This document shows positions 14,618 through 20,746 of a stretch of 20,746 nt of DNA, one piece after another. This DNA is from DASRWD01 sp044507975 (GTDB lineage: Bacteria; Deinococcota; Deinococci; Deinococcales; Trueperaceae). The notes beneath the pieces are model-generated. The model saw nothing but the letters and a program-made list of their open reading frames with translations, was not told the DNA's origin and searched no databases. The DNA lies in contig JBIQIQ010000033.1 in the NCBI GenBank assembly GCA_044507975.1, forward strand, positions 1 through 20,746, written 5' to 3'. The stretch's first letter is position 1. Each line of letters opens with the position of its first letter. Both the position numbers and the translations under genes were made by a program.

Positions 14618-14637
14618 CGGGGCGGTCCCCCGCCCCG
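14618..14637 (-). terminator. 8-bp hairpin just past the binding-protein stop (proximal)
   Basis: Arms CGGGGCGG (14618-14625) and CCGCCCCG (14630-14637) pair perfectly around a 4-base loop. It begins six bases after the binding-protein stop codon on the - strand, a usual place for a 3'-end stabilising or attenuating stem. Confidence 0.5.
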
Positions 14638-14643
14638 CGTCGG

Positions 14644-15585
14644 CTAGAAGGGGCTGTCGGGGAAGTAGTAGCTCTCGGCGTTCTCCTGCGTGATGAGCGG
14701 GCTGTCGAGGATGTAGCGGCCGAGGATGGGAACGGTCGAGACGAAGTTGAGCGCCGTCACCTCCATGGCGGTCGCGATCATCGCGGGCGGGTAGAGCACG
14801 TCGACGGGCACCAGCGGGTCGCCGTCCATGACCCCCTTGATGATCTCCTTCATGCCGGCGCCGCCGACGACGAACAGCTCGTCCTCGCGGTTGGCCTGGC
14901 GCAGCGCCTCGATGACGCCCAGGGCGATGTCGTCGTCCTGCGCCCACACGGCATCGATCTCGGGGAAGCGGGTGAGGAAGTCCTGCATGACCTCGAAGCC
15001 GTCGTCGCGGTTCCAGTTGGCGTACTGGCTGTCGAGGACCTCGATGTCGGTCTGCTCGACCAGCTCCATGAAGGCGTCGTAGCGCTCGTTGTCGATGGTG
15101 GTCGGGATGCCGCGCAGGACGACGATCTTGCCCTGACCGCCAAGACGGTCGATGATGTACTCGGCCGAGACCTGACCGAGGGCGGTGTTGTTGCCGGCGA
15201 CGTAGACGTCCTCGATCCCCTCGCGCGACAGGCCGCGGTCGACCACCGTCACGAAGATGCCGCGGTCCTTGACGCTGGCGACCGGCTCGGTGAGCGGGTC
15301 CGACTCGAACGGCAGGATCACGAGGGCGTCGATCTGGTTGATGGCGATGAGGTCCTCGATGTCGTCGGCCTGCTCGCTCGCGCTGCCGGCGGTGTTGATC
15401 ACGATCTGCAGGTCGGGGTAGGCGGACTCGAGGCGCTGCTTGGCCTGGTCGGCCCACCAGTTGACCCCGCCGGTCCAGCCGTGGGTCGCGGCCGGGATGG
15501 AGACGCCGATGACGGTGGTCTGGGCGAAGGCGACGCCGGCTGTCAGCGCGGCGATCAGGGCTAGGGTGCGAAGGGAACGGAACAT
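14644..15585 (-). CDS. Sugar ABC transporter substrate-binding protein
   Basis: This 313-residue periplasmic protein captures the sugar for the importer encoded upstream. It has a signal peptide (MFRSLRTLALIAALTAGVAFA, likely cleaved before QTTVIG) and no lipobox cysteine. The mature part is a ribose-binding-type (periplasmic-binding 4) two-lobe fold: IGVSIPAATHGWTGGVNWWA at the start, NTAGSASEQADDIEDLIA, VTVVDRGL, the hinge-side NNTALGQVSAEYI, WAQDDDIALGVIEAL, and VVGGAGMKEIIKGV. Many Trp and Asp residues line the expected ligand cleft, but the sugar cannot be named. AGGAGG at 15590-15595 sets ATG 15585. It is transcribed after the ATPase and permease, and two hairpins follow it. Confidence 0.93.
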   Translation of the reverse strand: MFRSLRTLALIAALTAGVAFAQTTVIGVSIPAATHGWTGGVNWWADQAKQRLESAYPDLQIVINTAGSASEQADDIEDLIAINQIDALVILPFESDPLTEPVASVKDRGIFVTVVDRGLSREGIEDVYVAGNNTALGQVSAEYIIDRLGGQGKIVVLRGIPTTIDNERYDAFMELVEQTDIEVLDSQYANWNRDDGFEVMQDFLTRFPEIDAVWAQDDDIALGVIEALRQANREDELFVVGGAGMKEIIKGVMDGDPLVPVDVLYPPAMIATAMEVTALNFVSTVPILGRYILDSPLITQENAESYYFPDSPF

Positions 15586-15701
15586 GTGACCTCCTGGTAG
15601 AGATGCCGATGGTCGGCTTGCTCGTGTGCTGTCTCGGGACGCCGGCCCGCTGCGCCTCGATCCGGTCCTGACGGTGTCGCGGTCCTCCGACCCACCTCCC
15701 C
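15586..15701 (-). other. 116-bp spacer between permease and binding-protein genes
   Basis: No gene is visible. It holds the AGGAGG (15590-15595) of the binding-protein gene and a small hairpin, GCCGA-TGG-TCGGC (15605-15617), ten bases before that site. An extra promoter or an RNA-processing site here could raise binding-protein output, but I see no clear -10. Confidence 0.4.
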
Positions 15702-16706
15702 TCAGCGGCCCCGACGACCGCGCTGCAGGAACACGGCGCCGATGATGATCAGACCCTGGACGGCGCCGTTCAGGTACTCGCTGATGGCCGTGGTCAGGTT
15801 GAGCACGTTGCCGATGAGCGACAGCATGATCGCTCCGACCACGGTGCCCCACACGTGGCCCGACCCGCCCTTCAGGGCGGTGCCGCCGATGATGACGGCC
15901 GCGATGGCCTCGAGCTCCCACAGGATGCCCGTCGAGCCGGAGGCCGAGCCAAGCCTCGGGACGTACAGCACCACGGCGATCGCGACGCACACGCCCTGGA
16001 TCACGTAGGTGAGGGCCCGCACGCGCTCGACCTTGATCGCGGCGTAGCGCGCGACGTCTTGGTTGGAGCCGATCGCCCGTACGTAGCGGCCGAAGCGGGT
16101 GCGGTGCAGGACGACGGCTCCGACCAGCGCGACGGCGGCGAAGACCCAGACCGGGATCGGGATGCCGAGGAAGCTGCCGTAGAACACCGGCCGGTAGACA
16201 CCGCGCAGGGCGAAGTCGAGGGAGATGGTGCCGCCGTTGGCCAAGTAGGTGACCAGCGACCGGAAGATCCCCAGCGTCCCCAGCGTGACGATGAACGGCT
16301 CGATGCGCCCCCTGGTGATGGCGATGCCGTTGGCGGCGCCGGCGATGAGCCCGCCGGCGAGGACCAGCCCGACGCCGAGCAGGACCACCCCGACCGGCGA
16401 GATCCCGCCGCCCTGGACGGCGTTCATGAACAGGATCATCGCCCCGGCGAGGAAGGCCGCCATCGAGCCGACCGAGAGGTCGATGCCGCCGCCGATGATC
16501 ACGAACGTCGCGCCGACCGAGATTATGCCGATGAAGGCCGAGCGCGTCAGGACGTTGAAGAGGTTGGTCGAGGTGAGGAAGGCCGGGTGCACGAGCGAGC
16601 CGATGACGACCAGCAGCACGAGGCCGAGCAGGGGGGTGAGCTGCTGCCACGGCACGCCGCCGAGGCGCTCGCGCCAGGTCGGGGCCACCGCCTCAGACGC
16701 CGACAC
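15702..16706 (-). CDS. Sugar ABC transporter permease (RbsC/XylH family)
   Basis: This 334-residue inner-membrane protein forms the channel of a ribose/xylose-type importer (branched-chain permease family). It has roughly nine to ten hydrophobic segments and the family landmarks: VGATFVIIGGGIDLSVGSM (a hallmark GGIDLSVGS loop), GAANGIAITRGRIEPFIVTL and FGRYVRAIGSNQDVARYAAI (the cytoplasmic coupling helix that contacts the ATPase). IGGTALKGGSGHVWGTVVGA near the end is also conserved. The GTG at 16706 overlaps the ATPase stop by 14 bases, so the two are co-translated. No strong Shine-Dalgarno is seen, consistent with coupling. Confidence 0.94.
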   Translation of the reverse strand: MSASEAVAPTWRERLGGVPWQQLTPLLGLVLLVVIGSLVHPAFLTSTNLFNVLTRSAFIGIISVGATFVIIGGGIDLSVGSMAAFLAGAMILFMNAVQGGGISPVGVVLLGVGLVLAGGLIAGAANGIAITRGRIEPFIVTLGTLGIFRSLVTYLANGGTISLDFALRGVYRPVFYGSFLGIPIPVWVFAAVALVGAVVLHRTRFGRYVRAIGSNQDVARYAAIKVERVRALTYVIQGVCVAIAVVLYVPRLGSASGSTGILWELEAIAAVIIGGTALKGGSGHVWGTVVGAIMLSLIGNVLNLTTAISEYLNGAVQGLIIIGAVFLQRGRRGR

Positions 16707-18234
16707 GCGCGCCCCCCGCCTCGGTCTGGGCAGCGCTGCGATCGTTGCGCAGGCCGGTGGCGTAAGCCATGATCGTCTCCTCGTTCAGGTCCGCGCCGGA
16801 CAGCGTGCCCGTCACCCTGCCCCGGTGCATCACGACGACGCGGTGAGCCAAGCCGAGCACCTCCGGCAGCTCGCTCGAGACCAGCACCACCGCCACGCCT
16901 CTCGCCAGCAGCTCGGCGACGTAGAAGTAGATCTGGCGCTTGGTGCCGACGTCGATGCCGCGAGTCGGCTCGTCGAGCACCACGACGTCAGGGTCGGTGA
17001 GCATCATCTTGGCGAGGACCACCTTCTGCTGGTTGCCACCGGAGAGCGCCTTGGCCGCCACCCCGACGTCACGTACGCGCACGTCGAACTCCTCGACGGC
17101 GTTCTCGAGCGCCGACTGCTCGGACCGGAGGTCAACGAACGGCTTGGCGAAGAGCTCCAGCGCCTGCAGCGTGACGTTCTCCCGCAGGACGTTGTCGAGC
17201 AGCAGGCCCTTGCCCTTGCGGTCCTCGGTCAGGTACGCCACGCGGTCGCGCTTGGCGTCGGCCGGGTGGCGCCACCTGACGACCCGACCGTCCTTGCGCA
17301 CCGTGCCGGCGGCCGGCCTCAGACCGAGCACGCCCTCGAACAGCTCGGTGCGCCCGGCGCCGATCAGCCCGGCGACGCCGAGGACCTCGCCGCGCCTTAC
17401 CGCCAGCGACGCGTCGGTCACGAACCCGGGCACCCGGAAGTCCTCGAGCTCGAGGGCGACCGGCGCGTCCAGGGACGGCTCGACCTTGGGAGGGTACATG
17501 TCGGCCAGGTCCCTGCCGACCATGCGCCTCGCCATCTCCACCGGCGTGAGCTCGGTGACGTCGTAGGTGCCGATCTTGTGGCCATCGCGCAGGATCGTCA
17601 CGCGGTCGGCGATGGCCATGACCTCCTCGAGCTTGTGGGACACGTAGAGGATCGCCACCCCGTCGGCCACCAGCCGCCTCACCAGCTCGAACAGCACCTC
17701 GGTCTCGCGACCCGTGAGCACGTCGGTGGGCTCGTCCATGCACAGCACCCGCACCTCGCGCGAGACGGCCTTGGCGATCTCGACCATCTGGGCCTGGGAC
17801 ACCGACAGCTCACGCACCTGGCGCGTCGCCGGCACGTCGGTCCTGAGCGAGTCGAGGAGGTCGCGCGTGGCGCGCCGCGCCGCCCGCTGGTCGACCACTC
17901 CGAAGCGGTGGGGCTCGCGGCCCAGGAAGATGTTCTCCTCGACGGTCAGGTCGGGTACGAGGTTGAGCTCCTGGTGGATGAGGACGATTCCGGCCGCCTC
18001 GGCCTCGTTCGAGTCCTTGAAGGCGACGGGGCTGCCGTCGAGCCTCAGCTCTCCCGAGCTGGGCGCCAGGTACCCGGAGAGCATCTTCATCAGGGTGGAC
18101 TTGCCCGCGCCGTTCTCCCCGACGAGGGCGTGCACCTCGCCGGGGCGGACGTCCACGTCGACGGCGTGGACGACCTCGATGGGTCCGAACGACTTGCTCA
18201 GGTTGACCCCGCTGAGCATCTGCTGGCCAGCCAT
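16693..18234 (-). CDS. Sugar ABC transporter ATPase, two nucleotide-binding domains (RbsA/XylG/MglA type)
   Basis: This 513-residue protein powers the importer with two fused ATPase domains. The first has Walker A GENGAGKST (39-47), Q-loop IHQEL, signature LSVSQAQM (143-150, usual LSVGQ/LSIGD), Walker B VLCMDEPT (163-170) and the VSH switch. The second has the degenerate Walker A GLIGAGRTE (289-297), a normal signature LSGGNQQK (398-405) and Walker B VVVLDEPTRGID (417-428). One strong and one weakened ATP site is the family norm. AGGAGG at 18238-18243 is three bases before ATG 18234. It is the first gene of the operon, divergent from the ROK regulator, from which it is 132 bases away. The sugar is not readable from the ATPase. 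Confidence 0.94.
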   Translation of the reverse strand: MAGQQMLSGVNLSKSFGPIEVVHAVDVDVRPGEVHALVGENGAGKSTLMKMLSGYLAPSSGELRLDGSPVAFKDSNEAEAAGIVLIHQELNLVPDLTVEENIFLGREPHRFGVVDQRAARRATRDLLDSLRTDVPATRQVRELSVSQAQMVEIAKAVSREVRVLCMDEPTDVLTGRETEVLFELVRRLVADGVAILYVSHKLEEVMAIADRVTILRDGHKIGTYDVTELTPVEMARRMVGRDLADMYPPKVEPSLDAPVALELEDFRVPGFVTDASLAVRRGEVLGVAGLIGAGRTELFEGVLGLRPAAGTVRKDGRVVRWRHPADAKRDRVAYLTEDRKGKGLLLDNVLRENVTLQALELFAKPFVDLRSEQSALENAVEEFDVRVRDVGVAAKALSGGNQQKVVLAKMMLTDPDVVVLDEPTRGIDVGTKRQIYFYVAELLARGVAVVLVSSELPEVLGLAHRVVVMHRGRVTGTLSGADLNEETIMAYATGLRNDRSAAQTEAGGARVGV

Positions 18235-18278
18235 GCGCCTCCTGCCGTCGTTGCCTGGGACTCGATCAGCGGCACCGC

Positions 18279-18316
18279 TTGCGAGTTCTAACGAGTATCT
18301 AAGTAAATGCTATGGT
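18279..18316. promoter_or_regulatory. AT-rich divergent promoter/operator zone between the ABC operon and the ROK gene
   Basis: In very GC-rich surroundings this stretch is AT-rich. On +, TGCTATGGT (18308-18316) is an extended -10 for the ROK gene. On -, GATACT (18294-18299) is a candidate -10 for the operon. TCTAA occurs twice 11 bases apart (18287-18291 and 18298-18302), one helical turn, and covers the - candidate -10, as an operator would. ROK repressors of the XylR type bind such AT-rich sites. The whole 132-base gap holds no other visible element except ribosome-binding sites at 18238-18243 and 18359-18363. Confidence 0.4.
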
Positions 18317-18366
18317 AACGGCCGCGCGACGGGCCAGTCAAGGCGGCGCGTCGGGCTCGGAGGCAA

Positions 18367-19578
18367 GTGAGTCGTCACGGTGGCCGTCTCAACCCGGCGC
18401 TGGTACGCCGCCTGAACGTCGCCAAGGTGTTCCACGCTTTGCGTCTGGCAGGCGGCGCTACGCAGGCGGAGCTGGCGTCGGTCACCGGGCTCGACCCGGC
18501 CACGGTGTCCGCCGTAGTGAGGCAGCTGCGGTCGGAGGGATGGCTGCAGGCGACGACCGCCCCGTCGACCGAGCGCAGAGGCAGGCCGCCCAAGCGCCTG
18601 CAGATCGACCCCGCGGCCGGGTACCTGATCGGTGCGCGGCTCGAGCCCGGCGTCGCGCGCATCCTGGCGGCGACCCTGGACGGTACGCCGGTGGCGAACT
18701 GGCAAGGGCGTGCGGGCCAGGAGCCCGCTGCGGCGGTGGCCGACCTGGACCGCGGCATGGACGAGCTGCTGAGTGAGCTGAACGCCGACTGGTCGGCGGT
18801 CAAGGCGGTCGGCGTCGGCACGCCGGCCCTGGTGGCGCGCGACGGGCACCTGGCGTTCGGGCCCAACCTGGGCTGGCGCGACGTGGCGATGGGAGAGCAC
18901 CTCTCCGCCCTGTGGCCGGTCCCGGTCGCGGTGGACAACGACACCAAGGCCGCTGCGCTCGCCGAGAAGCTCTTCGGCAGCGCCCAGCAGGCGCGCGACT
19001 TCGTCGTGATCGCCGGGCACTCCGGCATCGGCGGGGCGCTCTACCTGGGCGAGCGCCTGGTGCGCGGCTCCGGCGGGTTCGCCGGCGAGGTCGGCCACAT
19101 GACGGCCGTGCCGAGCGGGCGGCCCTGCGCCTGCGGCGACCGCGGCTGCGTCGAGGCGTACCTGGCCGAGCGCGCGGTCGTCGAGCAGCTCAGAGAGAGG
19201 TCCGTGCCTGTTTCGAGCTACGTCGGCGCCGCCGAGGCGTGCGCCGCCGGCGACGAGGCCGCCTTGGCGCTGCTCGACGAGCTCGGCGACCTGCTGGGTC
19301 GGGTCCTGGCCGACCTCGTCGACCTCCTCGACCCCGAGCTGATCGTGCTGGGCGGCTCGATGACGCACGTCGTGCCCTACCTGCTCCCGGCGGTGGTCAG
19401 GCGGCTCGAGCAGCCGGCGCTCGCCGGCGTCCGCTCCCCGTGCCAGGTGGTCGCGTCCCGGCTCGGGCCCGAGGCCGTGACGATGGGCGGGGTGGCGTTG
19501 GCGCTGGAGACCGTCCTCGGCTTGCCGTCGTGGTGGGAGGAGCGCGACGTCGTCTCGGCTGGCGCGGGAGCGAGCTGA
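18367..19578 (+). CDS. ROK-family transcriptional regulator (XylR-like)
   Basis: This 403-residue protein joins an N-terminal winged helix (about 12-62, LRLAGGATQAELASVTGLDPATVSAVVRQL-type pattern) to a ROK sugar-binding domain. It is the architecture of XylR and NagC, repressors released by a sugar. ROK features are the expected catalytic Asp192 in VDNDTKAAA, GIGGALYLGERLVRG, and the zinc motif EVGHMTAVPSGRPCACGDRG. There His244, Cys254, Cys256 and Cys261 fit the H-x(n)-C-x-C-x4-C pattern. Start is GTG 18367 with GGAGG three bases before it. It is divergent from the sugar ABC/xylA/xylB operon, so xylose-responsive repression of that operon is the natural prediction. Whether the domain still phosphorylates sugar is not known; the Asp is kept but many such regulators only bind. 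Confidence 0.92.
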   Translation: MSRHGGRLNPALVRRLNVAKVFHALRLAGGATQAELASVTGLDPATVSAVVRQLRSEGWLQATTAPSTERRGRPPKRLQIDPAAGYLIGARLEPGVARILAATLDGTPVANWQGRAGQEPAAAVADLDRGMDELLSELNADWSAVKAVGVGTPALVARDGHLAFGPNLGWRDVAMGEHLSALWPVPVAVDNDTKAAALAEKLFGSAQQARDFVVIAGHSGIGGALYLGERLVRGSGGFAGEVGHMTAVPSGRPCACGDRGCVEAYLAERAVVEQLRERSVPVSSYVGAAEACAAGDEAALALLDELGDLLGRVLADLVDLLDPELIVLGGSMTHVVPYLLPAVVRRLEQPALAGVRSPCQVVASRLGPEAVTMGGVALALETVLGLPSWWEERDVVSAGAGAS

Positions 19579-19601
19579 CCAGGCCGCGCCCGCGCCGCTA
19601 G

Positions 19602-19640
19602 CGCCCCGCCCCGGCCGGGGGTTCCGACCGGGGCGGGGCG
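19602..19640. terminator. Perfect 13-bp hairpin between convergent genes
   Basis: Arms CGCCCCGCCCCGG (19602-19614) and CCGGGGCGGGGCG (19628-19640) are exact complements with a 13-base loop. The stem lies between the ROK stop (19578) and the - strand gene end (19692), so it could stop both. No T-run follows on either strand. Confidence 0.6.
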
Positions 19641-19691
19641 AACAGCTGCGTCAGGGACCAGCCGGGCTGGTCGGCTGGCGTCTCGCGCGTC

Positions 19692-20746
19692 TCAGTCCGC
19701 GTCGTGCGGCTGGTAAGCGCAGGCCTGGAAGCAGAAGGCGTCGATCGAGAGGACGTAGCGCATGTAGTAGGGGGCGTCGCTCGACGTCGGCAGCACGGAG
19801 ACGAGGTAGTCGCCCTGCCCGCCCTCGTTGGGGACGGCGATGGTGCGCGTGGTGTCGCACGTGACGGTCGTTCCGATCTTGGCGCCGTCGTCGTCCCTGA
19901 GCTCGACCCTTATGGGCGTGGAACCGTCGTAGGGAGTGAGGCACTCGAGCTCGATCTCCACGCTCGTCGTGGGGCTCTGACCGTGCACGATGCGCACCGC
20001 GATCCAGTCGCCAGGGTCGGCAGGGTTGCCGATGTCGTTCCGGAGCTGGACACCCTTCACGTCCAGGCGCGAGGCCGAGTTGAACAGGAGCTGGTCCACC
20101 CATACCGGCTCGCCGGACGTGTTCCTGAACTGCACGTGCAGGCCCGGGTTTGACGCGGCGTCGAGGTCGTTCTCGGCGACCGCCAGGTACGTCACCGCGA
20201 CGCTGGTCGTCTCGTCGGGTATGACGAGCGCGGGCACCGGCTCGATCCGCGGCGTGTACGTCAGGCCGGAGACAGACACGTCGGCGCCGGTGACGACGTA
20301 GTTGCCGGGGGTCAGGCCGTTCAGCGTCGTCGAGGCCACCAGGTCCTGGTCGAAGCCGGCGGGGCCGGTCACGTCGACGGCTGCGTCCACGCCGCCGGGC
20401 AGGCCGTCGACCGTCACCTCCAGCGAGCCGAACGCGGCAGGGTCGAGGAACGTGTAGGCGACGGTGACCGTCGCCGACCCTCCGGCAGACACCGTCGCGG
20501 GCGAGCCGACGACGTTCGCTGCGTACACGTCGCCCCCGTCGTCCACCTGGGCCGCCGTGACGGTGTACGTGCCGGGCTCCACGCCGGCGAGCGTGGCGGT
20601 CTCCGTCAGGTCGCTCTCGCCGTCCGGGCCGGCCACGGTCACGTCGGCGTCCACGCCTGGTGGCAGCCCCGTGATGTCGACGACGAGGTCTCCCGGCGCC
20701 GTCGACGTCGCCGCGTACGAGACGGTCGCGGTGCTCACGGCGCCAG
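19692..20746 (-). CDS. Exported-type beta-repeat protein, C-terminal part (N-terminus outside window)
   Basis: The frame is open to the right edge, so this is at least 351 residues of a larger protein; the GTG at 20738 is internal. Two tandem repeats of about 88 residues are visible. They share a GLPxGVDAxVxVxGPxG motif, TLxGxxPGxYxVT, and end in VTVAYT/VAVTYL. They look like beta-sandwich, Ig- or PEGA-like surface modules. The C-terminal 160 residues (from about VAENDLDAASNPGL) form a different domain with cysteines in LECLTPY, VTCDTT and FCFQAC, possible disulphides or metal ligands. I do not recognise a function; secretion is inferred from composition, since the N-terminus is not seen. Confidence 0.8.
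   Translation of the reverse strand, partial: GAVSTATVSYAATSTAPGDLVVDITGLPPGVDADVTVAGPDGESDLTETATLAGVEPGTYTVTAAQVDDGGDVYAANVVGSPATVSAGGSATVTVAYTFLDPAAFGSLEVTVDGLPGGVDAAVDVTGPAGFDQDLVASTTLNGLTPGNYVVTGADVSVSGLTYTPRIEPVPALVIPDETTSVAVTYLAVAENDLDAASNPGLHVQFRNTSGEPVWVDQLLFNSASRLDVKGVQLRNDIGNPADPGDWIAVRIVHGQSPTTSVEIELECLTPYDGSTPIRVELRDDDGAKIGTTVTCDTTRTIAVPNEGGQGDYLVSVLPTSSDAPYYMRYVLSIDAFCFQACAYQPHDAD
20184..20690 (-). repeat. Two in-frame repeats, about 264 bp period
   Basis: Repeat 1 at about 20448-20690 and repeat 2 at about 20184-20426 encode matching segments. GLPPGVD and GLPGGVD are 88 residues apart. The residues just before the first repeat (VSTATVSYAAT) look like the end of another unit, so more copies probably lie beyond the window. 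Confidence 0.7.

Noticed and set aside
14549..15457. Apparent N-terminal extension of the TIM-barrel gene through the binding-protein gene
   Set aside because: It is a shadow of the binding protein in another frame; AGGAGG at 14554-14559 and the family start fix GTG 14548.
17785..17812. LSVSQ in place of LSVGQ in the first ATPase domain as a sign of a dead ATPase
   Set aside because: Walker A and B of that domain are intact and this motif varies in RbsA-type proteins; the weak second Walker A is also the family norm.
16249..18291. 680-codon + strand frame opposite the ABC permease and ATPase
   Set aside because: The - strand carries complete Walker and signature motifs; the + frame has no recognisable domain and an unnatural composition.
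1..20746. tRNA, rRNA, insertion sequence or phage genes
   Set aside because: I found no tRNA-like cloverleaf, transposase motif or terminal inverted repeats; every long region is explained by the genes listed.

Overview
This is a GC-rich, densely coded bacterial segment with no RNA gene, insertion sequence or CRISPR array that I can see. It fits Deinococcota, perhaps a Truepera-like member. The clues are an mreD-mrdA-minC cell-shape cluster, a short actinobacterial/Thermus-type xylose isomerase, and -10 hexamers (TAnnnT) placed 6-7 nt before start codons, the leaderless-promoter layout reported as common in Deinococcus. The assignment is inference, not proof.

Left part (1-4377): the 3' end of ftsK on + meets a - strand group (GNAT acetyltransferase, two translationally coupled secreted proteins of unknown function, and an isoaspartyl peptidase/L-asparaginase). 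The convergent gap holds two similar hairpin modules. One secreted protein has two related beta-rich domains joined by a Pro/Gly/Gln octapeptide repeat.

Middle part (4378-9684, + strand): mreD, mrdA (PBP2) and minC overlap by a few bases and form a cell-elongation/division-site unit. An acetyl-CoA acyltransferase (thiolase) follows. After a leader with a candidate promoter, a possible 30-codon ORF and competing hairpins come two overlapping genes for secreted proteins, the second a CopC-type copper-binding protein.

Right part (9718-19578): a complete xylose-type sugar locus. On -, in transcription order, are a two-domain sugar ABC ATPase, its permease, a periplasmic sugar-binding protein, a TIM-barrel sugar isomerase/epimerase, a Gfo/Idh/MocA dehydrogenase, xylose isomerase (xylA) and xylulokinase (xylB). 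A ROK-family, XylR-like regulator is divergent. Import would feed xylA and xylB, which give xylulose 5-phosphate. The epimerase/dehydrogenase pair inside the operon is not needed for plain xylose and suggests a wider substrate, such as a xyloside or an oxidised or rare sugar. Two strong hairpins follow the binding-protein gene.

Right edge (19692-20746): the C-terminal part of a large repeat protein with about 88-residue beta-rich repeats, cut by the window end. A 13-bp perfect hairpin separates it from the ROK gene.
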